A stretch of 64,000 nucleotides of DNA. It comes from Lactifluus volemus (taxonomy: Eukaryota > Basidiomycota > Agaricomycetes > Russulales > Russulaceae). Location: positions 22,468-86,467 of the forward strand of contig WTXI01000156.1 of NCBI GenBank assembly GCA_022376515.1, given 5' to 3'. The position numbers and the translations under genes are program-made. This document shows positions 55,067 through 64,000 of this stretch, piece after piece; the stretch's first letter is position 1, and every line of letters starts with the position of its first letter. The notes beneath the pieces are model-generated. The model ran no database searches. It had not been told where the DNA came from and saw only the letters and a program-made list of their open reading frames with translations.

Positions 55067-57128
55067 ATTGGGAATGGGGGCCCGAGATCAGATGTGGGTA
55101 GATCTTGAATGCTTGTCGAATTGTAGCGAAACAAAAGGTTTACAGGGAATTGAGATAAACGGCCGAAGGCCGCTGCGCAATCACCAGTATAGCGCTTGTC
55201 ACGGCATGGTGGTCTAGTGCATATCACAGGCCGCGGGTGGGCGCAGGTTACGCGTCAAAGAAAGACGTGTCATTGCGCCTATGCCGTTACTCTGAGTCAT
55301 GATCATGCCATCTCAGATCTCAGTCCCGCACAACGGTGCCACAACCTCTCACTGGACTATTACAACCTCTCCCGGCCCATCCTTGTGGATAGAAAACTTG
55401 GCCAGTTTGGTTGTGAGATATTGAATAGCCTGGCCCTTAGCCACTCCTTCAGAATCATATCTTTGTTCGCTTTGCACTGGCACCAGCTCTTATAGCCGAC
55501 TCGGAAGCGATCCCGATTCCCCATTTCATCCCGCCAGTCTAAACCATCAGCTCCGGACAGATCACAAGTCCGAAGATCAGTAGTCTAACGCGTCCTCACG
55601 GTGCATTTCACATCACAAGTCGTGGAAGACGAACACGATTCTTCACTGGTCCCTGCATATAGTAACCGCATGACCTGCCAGCGCACACGAGAGCTACAGT
55701 TTGCAGTATTTTGCACCATGGAAATGACCCTTGTTAGACCGAGTTCACCCAGCGAACCTTCAAGATAGTCCCGGACGTCGATTACTATTATAACGTCGTC
55801 CAGCCTCTACGATCACTCTGATGTGTCTTCCCGTTTCAAGTTCTTTAATACTGTGATGACATATTTCCGCTCTCCGAGTGTCATCACATACGTCCTCCCG
55901 GCACCCAGCCAAAACTATGCTCGAAGGAAGTGTTGGTTCATCTCGAATCCCTGATCTATTTGCATCAAATGCACATGAGAAATTCCCCATCCCATCACTT
56001 AAAAAACAATCGGCTTGCACTGTTTCGTCATATTAAGGGACGCTCTTGTCTAGGGTATGATTTCTCTTCACAGTGCTCACCCACCCCAGTCAAATGACAC
56101 GTATCATTCCTACGTCATCCACGCTCATCCAAGGGCCCAATGGTACTGTGTGTATGCTGTCTTGCGCATGGCTTCAGTTGAACGCGAACCAAGAGTGAGA
56201 CTTATGGCATGATCAAGAAGTTTAAACGCCACGAAAAGAAAAGGACAATAGAGGTGTATGTATGAAAACACGATCGGTGCGGAGATGCACGCACATCGCA
56301 CTCAAGGGTCCAAGACACGCGTCTGAGGTTCTGAGCGGCGGAAGAACAGGTCCTGGGTGGTCATCCGGTTATCGGCGGATCTACTTCCATGTGACCAACT
56401 CCCGGGCCTTTGCGTATGATCCTTCTGAAAGGTTTTTAGTACCGTAACAGTAGATGCACCCTCGCCACAAACTTGAACAACGTCCAATTACCACTATCTT
56501 TAATCTTGATCATCACCTCCATAAAGAAGCCCCAAACAGAATGCCTTATGCGGATCTCCATACGCACAATGGTTGCGGGGTGTCATTGGGGTGTCTTTGT
56601 GTTATTAATATGGGCGCGGGCGCCGGTTGCCAGTGCTACCCTTTTATTCCATGATCCCTGATCAGATCTAGAGGTTGCACTTCTTCCCTCTTCTTCCAGA
56701 GGAATCCTACTGCGACGTAGAAACGTAGGTTAAACCTTGAAACGAGCGCCAAACAGGTTTTCTAGGTCGGATAGTGTTTCATTCTGCACCTTCCAAGGGT
56801 TCGGACTTTTCTCTCCTCCCAGCCCCCGCGACCACATCATCTCGTGCTGCTCTTTCAAGTTGCCTGTGCGTCATCTGCTATAGTTGTCATCCGATTTGCG
56901 CCCCGCTGCATCTGAGGGTATTTGGCTCTGCCAATGCATATCGATCTGGCGAACTGTGGGGGTTAACCACAATCCCCTTGGTCGACTTCTAGAGATTAAC
57001 TCTGAGTAAAATTAGGCTATAGTAAGCAAAAGTCTACACTAAGTACGAGATACTAATAGTTTCCACACACAACAGCCGTCTTCGACACTCTCTATCAGCC
57101 CAGACCAACACTTTGACTCCCCCTCGAT
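55067..57128. other. Intergenic region between the BTB cluster and the housekeeping block
   Basis: About 2 kb with no supported gene. It carries repeat blocks shared with 47380-47520 (here 55840-55960) and with 52228-52315 (here 56206-56315), marking the right edge of the duplicated, BTB-rich region. Confidence 0.45.
56206..56315. repeat. Short dispersed repeat, copy 2
   Basis: Same sequence and orientation as 52228-52315, extending to ACATCGCACTCAAGG.TCCAAG, a block that also follows copy 1 after an insertion. Confidence 0.65.
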
Positions 57129-57863
57129 TCAACAGCGCCCTCCATCGATCTGCATCTCGGCCTCGACGCTGACGTTCGCCTCCTCTTCTTCCTCTTTCAA
57201 ACTCTGGATAGTTTGCTCGTACCATTCTTGCGTAAGCTGATACTCTGGCAGAGTGCAGTTCGGAGAGTCGGGCAGCTCGTCCAACGTCATCGTAGTACCG
57301 GCGGGCATCATCATCCAATGCTCCAACGGAAGCCAGTCAAGCACTTGTGCCGAATCCGCTATTAGCTCTTCCAGTGTCGGTCCCATCTCGGCGGCGATCA
57401 TGTCCGTTCTATTTGCATTCACAATCATTGTGCTTGCTGCCCCTCGGTCTGCGTCCATTATAGTGCTTGGTGGGTGATGATGCTCCGGACTGGCGAGGAG
57501 GAGATCTCGACTCTGCTGTCCGGTAGTAAGGCGCCGCGTGAGGCTCATGTAGTGCTCGTATATCATGTCTGGCGTGATGGTGCCCTCCTGCAGGGAAATC
57601 TCGAGTCAGCCAGGCCTGCCCCGTTTGAGGCGTGGGAGGGGCCAACTGACCTTCGTCCCCGTGTTTATGACAACTGGGAGAGGGCTCTGTGGCGTTTGCG
57701 GCGCGCTGATCTCACTGCCACTACCATTGCCACTGCAATCGCTTGCTGGACGGCTCATTGAGTAACTTGACGCTGAGCTCTGCAGGTGGCTTGGCGTCGA
57801 CGGACTCGTCGATTCATAACTGCCACTTGGGGTATAAGGGCTGCTCGTCTGGTAACTGTGCAT
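57129..57863 (-). CDS. Ser-rich, acidic protein of unknown function
   Basis: Two minus-strand exons, 57863-57651 and 57587-57129 (phase-0 intron GTCAGT..CTGCAG, 63 nt); 223 aa. The N-terminus is Ser/Pro/Thr-rich and disordered (MHSYQTSSPYTPSGSYESTS, with SAPQTPQSPLPVVI). The second exon starts EGTITPDMIYEHYMSLTRRL, then has TLEELIADSAQVLDWLPLEH and an acidic, coiled-coil-prone end (SLKEEEEEANVSVEAEM). The composition suggests a regulator, but no DNA-binding domain is seen and I do not recognise the family. It lies downstream of, and on the same strand as, CDH1. Confidence 0.6.
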
Positions 57864-58870
57864 GGAGTTTGCTGAACTTCTGCTTGCTCGAGAAGAAATC
57901 CTTGTCTGTTAGCGTTGTTGTCCGTCGTCGTCGTCGTATATTTACACTCGAGGAGAAGCAAAGGGCAGGGGTGATGTGAGTGAGCAGCCCAGCTGTGGAA
58001 GTGGCACTTCTGGGGAAGCGTTCCACTCTGGTGGGGGACGCAACCTCTTTTAAAGAGTTTTCAGGGAATTTCCATATCAGCCACGAGTATAATTGAAGTT
58101 CAGGCCTTTCAGTCGTCTTTGCACAACAAGGGACGAACGAGTCACCCGTGACATCGATTGTTCAACAACCATGCTGTGCATGCCTTTGACGGAAGTCCCT
58201 TTGAGTGGCCTCGTGGTACCGTCGTGGGAACAATAGCATAAGTGTGAGCGCTTACCTTAAGGAGAACAACAATAGCGTTGGCTTGGATCCCCTGGTTCTC
58301 GACCGCCAACATGCTCCATCAAAAAAAAATTTCACAAGCGAGCTCCATTCCAAGCTCTGAATATCGGCCTTGCCTATATTCCAGATGATGGCTACTGCAG
58401 AGCAAGTAGCGAGAGGGGAAAAAAAAAAAGAGAGAGCACAGATCAAAACGATCAACAAAGCAAGAGCGGAGAGGAAGATACAAAGTGAAAGGGGAAAACA
58501 GATAGGATAGGATTAAAACGAGCGAGAAAAGAAAAGAGCGGTGCACAAATCGAGACCGGGAGGACAAGAGAGGGAAGAATGTCCGTGTGATACAGCAGAT
58601 GAAGTATAAATGCAAGGAGTATCGGGGAGAGCGTGGTGTGCTGTAAAGTATGTATGTGTGACGTCTCAAAGATAGGGTGTATTGCGGGGTACAGATGCAG
58701 TGCATGTGGAGGAGCGTGGAGAGTGGATATTGCGGTGCCCAGAAAATAAAGATGGGTTAGGGTATGGAATTAAATGAGAGCGCAAAGCAAGGGTCCGTAT
58801 AATGGGGGGAAAAACAGCGCTTGACCTCAAGGACCGCAGCAGGGGCGTAGCTGACCTTGGGGGCCTACAG
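57864..58870. other. Intergenic region downstream of CDH1
   Basis: Holds the promoter of the 57129-57863 gene and the 3' flank of CDH1. On the minus strand 58320-58760 is pyrimidine-rich with T runs (T9-T10), as is common in basidiomycete promoters. No gene is supported. Confidence 0.4.
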
Positions 58871-60980
58871 TCACCGAATGAGTCGTCCGTAATCGAGCCT
58901 GCTCTCCCGACGCGTCTCGCTCCCCTCGCGCTTTGGGAACGCGTTCCAGAAGCGAAGTGTCTCGTCCCCAGCACCTGTGACGATCGTCTCCCCATCTGGG
59001 CTCATCGCGAGGTAAAGAACGCGGGATGTATGACCGGTCAACGACGCGACTATGTCCAGCGAAGGATATTTCCATATGCAGATCTGGTTCTGGGCCGCAG
59101 TGGAGGAAAAGCCGTGTGTCGAGACGATCTCATGGGAAGTGAGAGACCAAGTGAGGTTGCAGACCTATGTATATGCGCATCCACATCCTCGCAATTAGCA
59201 TCGTGGCCTACACGAAGCTGTAAAAGACGTACCTGACTGCCCGTGTCCAGTTCGCTGAGCATGTTCCCAAACTGCACGTTCCAAAATCGGATATGCTTGT
59301 CCTGTGTCCCCCCACCCGTCGCGAGAAGGCCCGCGACGTGTGGATCCCATGCAAGCGCCTTAACCGCGGCTGTATGCTCATGAAACTTCCACAGTGGGGA
59401 GTCGCCTGAGGGTAGTGGCGCAGCGGCACTTGTACTACTCCCACCCTCCTCTGCATTGCCCGCCCCACTCCGTGTCGCCGGCCGACGCGAACTCCGCAGG
59501 TCCCATATACAGACTTTGTTATCGTTGCCCCCACTTGCAAGTAAGCCCCCATGTGCAACGCCATCTGCGTTCCATCGGAGGCCACACACTTCCTGGCGGT
59601 GGCCTGCGCTTTTGCGGAATGGTCGGGCCCCCTGTTCGCGCACGTCTCGATGGTGTACCATGCGATCGCGTGAGCCTGAACTTAATACATGTGCATTCCA
59701 TGCAAGTGCACCAATACGTTGTGTGTGCGCTTGTTGGTAAGTCCTTTGGAGCTGCAACGTATGCGCATCGTATATATGAAGTCGACCTGTAAGTGTGCCA
59801 ACGGCAAGGGTTGAACCTTTCTGTACCCATGAGACAGAAGAGACGGTATCATGTGTGGTTGTCAAATCACAAAGCTTCGACACTACAGCCGTATGTGCCG
59901 TCCAGAGGTAGACAGACGAACCAAGTCCGACTCCTAGCACGTTTGTGCTAGACCAGTCGACTAGGTTGAGATAAAAGTCGTCGGCTAGCTCAGGTGCATC
60001 GAGCACCCGATAGGGCGTCTTGGATACATGACGTAGTTGCCGTCGCGGGCTCTCGAGTATTTGTCGGCTTTCTTCGCGCACAGGGCTCATGGAATAAGCT
60101 TCGTCGGTTGGCATATCTAAACGTCGTGTTGGAGTAGAAGGGTTAGAGCCAGAGGGAGAATTGTAAGAGAATAGTCGCCGTCGACTTGGAGTGGAAGGGG
60201 CGGTGGTAGCATTTGAGGAAGAGGCACTTGGACGAACAGGGGAGACGGGGCGGCGGGGTGATGGAGGGGTGACCTCTGTATGCAGTATGGATGTGAAAAT
60301 TGCGTTGGCTTGTTCTGTCGTAGAGTAGCATCAGCAAACTGACTGCATATACGCGGGTACGGTAAGGGAAAAGACATCCACACGGGGGGAAAGGGGGGAT
60401 TCGAGTCTTTAAAACGAAAATAAGGCCGCACAGTTAGGAGAACTTGGCCCGTCATTGCCGGTGAAAGGAGAAAAAAAAAAAAGGGATGATCAAAGACACG
60501 GTGGCGAATCTGGGGAGTATATGTGCAAGGGAAGGAAGATGGAGGAAGAAATGAAGGGCGCAACCAACGCCGCTGATCTGGGTTGGGGTAGGCCGGGTGG
60601 CGCTCAGGGTTAATAGAGAGAGGAAAGAGATGCTCACCTTTGGCAGAATCTGACTCGGAAGGAATGATCCTGCTCCGTGAAGGGGTGGACGGTCCGCTCT
60701 CCTCCATAAGATTGTAGGATGTTCGTAGGTCGCCAGCATCGCGAGATGGCACAAAACGGTCGCCATAATCTTTGTTCGGGCGGTGATGCTCCGTCGGAGA
60801 TTCCGGTCCAGCACTTTCGCTGGTACTAGGTCGTGAAGAATCGAGGGAAGGGGTTGACGCAGGTGCGACACCAAAGATGGGGTTGGTACGTGGTCGACTG
60901 CGACGGGGACCTTCTTCGTCGGGGTCTTGCTGAGTCGCTCGAAGTCTCTTGCCAAACGGTGAGTTCTTGAGGCCGGACAT
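58871..60980 (-). CDS. CDH1: APC/C activator Cdh1 (fizzy-related WD40 protein)
   Basis: Minus-strand exons 60980-60638, 60314-59233, 59164-58871; 572 aa, phases consistent. The N-terminus carries the C-box DRFVPSR (residues 74-80), which binds the APC/C, then [18 protein letters not shown] and [14 protein letters not shown]. Between SRR and VLDAPEL is the [20 protein letters not shown] link typical of Cdh1. Seven WD40 blades run from about residue 225 ([20 protein letters not shown]) to about 555 ([13 protein letters not shown]). The protein ends ..YGRLIR, giving the C-terminal Ile-Arg tail that docks on APC/C TPR subunits. The Cdh1-type sequence rather than Cdc20 is judged from this N-terminus. 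Role: G1/late-mitosis destruction of cyclins by the anaphase-promoting complex, in the nucleus. Several SP/TP sites in the N-terminus suit CDK control. The first intron is long for this genome (323 nt). Confidence 0.92.
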
Positions 60981-61440
60981 GGTGTTTCAGGCCGAATAGA
61001 GAGACGTGTTTGGTGGGGTAGAATGGGGATAGAAATCAGGGGCGAGGATGGGCGCGAGATCGAGAAAGCAAGAGATGGCCAGGTCTATCTGTCTGCTGGC
61101 ATAGATGTAGAATGGTTCAGTGTCTCACTATCGAGCCTATGGTTGACTTGACTCAACGCGACGCGAGTACCGAGACAAGACGCGGTGGCTATTTAATTAC
61201 GTCATCAATACTATTTCTCCGCTTTCCAAGTAACCATCGACTCTACACCAAATTTACGATGAAAAGATGTTAGAGTATATTGAAAAAAACAGGTGGATGT
61301 CTCTTTTATTCAAATTTGCTTGTTCTGTTGAGGAGGTTTTTGGACCAATACCGGCAATTAGCGAATTAGTTTAGTCGGAGATTTAAAAGTGAAAGTGACC
61401 GTGGATAACGCGAGACGAGACCGTGAATGCTCACCGAGCC
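60981..61440. promoter_or_regulatory. Divergent promoter region CDH1/SPT7
   Basis: 460 bp between the two start codons, on opposite strands. No canonical TATA box is close to either ATG; pyrimidine/purine tracts are present. Presumed to contain both promoters. Confidence 0.5.
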
Positions 61441-64000
61441 ATGAACGTAAGTTAAACTCTGCCATCCACCGCTAATTCATGCGCTCTGACAATGTTTAGA
61501 ACCTTTTGAGGTCCCTGGCCAACAGCCAGGTAAAACCCCTCGTTAATGACGCTGATCTAAAGCGTCTCTTTCAGGTGGTCAAGGACAGCCGCGTGAGTCC
61601 ATTCCACTTGCAATCGTGCCTGAACGCCAACGGCTTCTGACACTTGCACCTCTTAGCAGAAACAACCACACGATCCAAAGCTAGCTGATCCCTTCTACGA
61701 TGCCCTTGAAGATTTACTCCATGACCTCCGTACTGTTACAATGGTTCATCTCTTCCGGTTTTCGACCCGTGCCACTTTGACCACGTCCCGTTATCTAGGA
61801 TAACCACGATGCTGATGCCTTCATTAAACCCGTATCCCGATCAGATGTACCGGATTACTATGACAGTATGTCTCCGTTGCATCTAATTATCATCCTGAGC
61901 ACCAACGCCATGCTCTAGTCATTACGAATCCAATGGATTTTCAGTCAATGTTGAAGAAAGTCAAGCAGAAGCAGTACAAATCCAAGAAAGAGTTCAAGGA
62001 TGACCTCGACCTTATTTGGTCAAATTGTTTCACATACAATGCCACAGAGGTGCGCCAGTCATTTGTTCATGTGCCGCCTGCTATATCAAGGCCCAAATTC
62101 AGAACCACCCACTCCGCCTGTGCGCTATGCGCCTCAAATCCAAGGCCGAATACCTCCTCAAGTATATCACAGACCGCAAGGAGCGCGCAGATCCTCCCGT
62201 TCCTATCGACCTCTCAGTCCCGTCCTCCGGTCGACGCGCTCCGTCCCATCCCCTGAACAGATTGAACGGCATTAACGGCTATGCACATGCACTCTCCTTC
62301 TTACCTTCCCGTCCTCCGAGTAGTAACGATTCGAGAACGGGCCGTCGACTCACTCCCACACTGACCCCTTCACGACGTCCGCGTGGCCAAGCTTTCCTGG
62401 AATCCCCTGCCATCGTGCGCACAGCCGAGGGCATGGCCGCCATCCTCGAGCTTGAACAATCCCTCGATGCGGTGCTTTCCGCACCTGGGCCCTCTAGCAA
62501 CGCAGAGGCTCTCGATGTCCTGCTGCGTTCTTACATGGGAGAATCGGACTCCGATGCGGATGGCGAGACCGAGAGCGACTGTGAGGAGATCGCAGTAGAT
62601 GGCGCCACAGGTGAAAAGCGCAAACTGTTCGTATTCATATGTCAGTGCAAGGTCGTACATTCAACACTCACAGCTCTCTCCATAGAAATGGTATCTCCGA
62701 CTCTCGCGTCCGTAAGCGCGCCCGCCTTTCCTCGCCCCGCCCCTCACACACCATTGAATTATGGTGGGGTGCACAATCATCTGATACATTCATTGCCAAC
62801 TCTCTCCCGCCTCTTCCTTCTCTCGCTGCCTCTGGACCTGCACCACCACCCTCCTCGCCGAGATCACAAGATCACCCTGCCGGTCCTACAACAACTAAGA
62901 GGCGCAAAAAGCGCCGGCCAAAGCCTGCCCCACCCCGGCCACGCTCGCTGTTAGCTATGATGAATGCGAATATTAGCACGCAACGGCGCATGCGGCGCAC
63001 ACACGCCAAGTTTGCTGCACTCAGCGCTGCAGCCGCTGCGACTAACAATGCGAGTGGAGAGGATGGTGAAAACGGGGATGTACCGACCACCGGTCCAGCA
63101 GCAGGGTCGGCAGGTGACGAGGGTGCTGACGATGCGGAAGCGGATGCCGTGGACGAGCGGCCATGGCCTGTTCCACGACAGAGCCAGAAATCAATACTAG
63201 ATGGGTTAGTTGATCCAAAGCCTGATATTGGCGAACTGGCTGCGGAGAGATGCATGCAGTGGGTTAACCGGAAATTTTTGGAACACGTTGGGTTTCAAGG
63301 TGCGTCTGGTTTGCTTCCTGAGATGCATGGATCGCCGTCATGGATGCGCGCGCCCCCAGGGTCATCGCAGTTGGCGCTGGATGTACTGTCAGATATCACA
63401 GTGGAGTACCTGTCAAACGTCGGGCGTACGTTCCGCCTCTATCTCGATAAGTATTCCAATATGATGACCGCTGAGGTATGTCATCGCGTAAGCTTCTTCG
63501 TGGCCCCAGCGAAGGGTTGACGTTTACAAAGGAAATAATTCTTCATTCTCTTTTCGAGAGTGGCGTTTCCCGGATACAAAACCTGGAGCGATATATCACC
63601 GACGATATCGGCAGACATGGGAACCGTTTGAACGAACTCGAAAAGAAGATCACGAACGTATACCAGGAGCTCACGAGCGCTGAGGCTATCGACGACGATG
63701 CACTCTTTGCAGGCGAGGATGACGAGGAAGAGGAAAGCGCATTTGTCATGTACGCACTTTACCTCTTTCGCGTTTGAGTGTTTGCGACGTTGACGTGGTA
63801 ATACTCTCACAGGGGACAGTTCACAGACGATATTGGCGAGGACTTTCTTGGCTTGCGCGAACTTGGTATCGCTGCCGAGTTCGGCCTTTCCTCTCTCACG
63901 ATTCCGAAACGTCTCCTCAAAGGCAAAAAGAATGCCAAAGGCTCGAACGCGGCGTATGGAGTATCCTTTTCGCATACCATCCGTTGTTCTAACGCCTTCT
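61441..64000 (+). CDS. SPT7: SAGA subunit Spt7 (bromodomain protein), 3' cut by window
   Basis: Exons 61441-61446 (only Met-Asn), 61500-61529, 61575-61592, 61657-61743, 61799-61865, 61919-62049, 62103-62626, 62686-63475, 63532-63749 and 63813 to about 63960, where a GTATCC donor may follow; the frame stays open to the window end. The bromodomain covers about residues 20-125: [58 protein letters not shown] and [19 protein letters not shown] (acetyl-lysine-contacting Asn). A disordered basic/acidic middle follows. Then [20 protein letters not shown] matches the histone-fold region that in Spt7 pairs with Taf10. [16 protein letters not shown] is also typical. Role: scaffold of the SAGA histone acetyltransferase complex in the nucleus. 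Tiny first exons are usual for this gene in basidiomycetes but make the start tentative. Confidence 0.88.

Noticed and set aside
60117..60980. Separate 287-aa minus-strand protein in front of CDH1
   Set aside because: The part after 60638 is the 323-nt first intron; splicing 60638 to 60314 joins the C-box exon to the WD40 exon in frame.
62872..63255. Minus-strand frame inside SPT7
   Set aside because: Shadow of the SPT7 coding exon, which has domain support and phase-consistent introns.

Overview
The window reads as chromosomal DNA of a filamentous basidiomycete, probably an Agaricomycete and perhaps a polypore. Genes are split by many short GT-AG introns (about 45-80 nt, often with a CTAA/CTGAC-like branch site). 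Several protein families are of Agaricomycete type: the 'ADIVFRVED..FRVHRYFFTRES' BTB family, tandem BTB-BTB proteins, F-box/WW..L.QVCRKWR proteins and a basidiomycete M28 vacuolar membrane protease. No rRNA, convincing tRNA or CRISPR array was seen. Gene models were built by hand from reading-frame and splice-phase continuity and by comparing paralogues inside the window; family names rest on recognition, not on a search.

Layout. 1-11 kb: three copies of a lineage-type C-terminal module of unknown function. One is cut by the window edge, one is fused behind a BTB domain, and one sits behind a Pro-rich linker. Between them lie a Ty1/copia remnant, an ABC-ATPase fragment and another uncharacterised gene. 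11-16 kb: dispersed repeats, a MITE-like element and an M28 vacuolar-protease gene with four apparent frameshifts. 16-23 kb: a segmental duplication whose unit is M28 tail plus a small four-exon gene. The first copy of the small gene runs in frame into a double-BTB gene; the second runs into a decayed Pro/Ser-rich locus. 23.7-25.2 kb (minus): a five-exon gene with a ubiquitin-like C-terminus and an in-frame TAG. 17-55 kb: the core of the window, nine copies (called E1-E9 here) of a double-BTB gene. Seven look intact, E1 has a frameshift near its 3' end, and E2 is a pseudogene. E7 and E9 are on the minus strand. An F-box gene, a MATE transporter fragment and a small poly(A) retrocopy with target-site duplication are interspersed. 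57-64 kb: a conserved housekeeping block with a Ser-rich regulator-like gene (minus), CDH1/fizzy-related (minus) and, divergently, SPT7 (plus, cut by the window end).

How it fits together. In fungi BTB and F-box proteins commonly act as substrate adaptors of cullin-RING ubiquitin ligases, and Cdh1 is the adaptor of the APC/C. The accessory part thus looks like a birth-and-death cluster of possible ubiquitin-ligase adaptors next to a stable housekeeping segment. The adaptor role of the double-BTB proteins is inference. The most notable sequence-level observations are that each double-BTB protein is an internal duplication of a ~300-aa BTB+helical unit with an intron at the junction, that the second half keeps a CxxC pair in every copy, and that modules appear to have been swapped among neighbouring families at exon borders.
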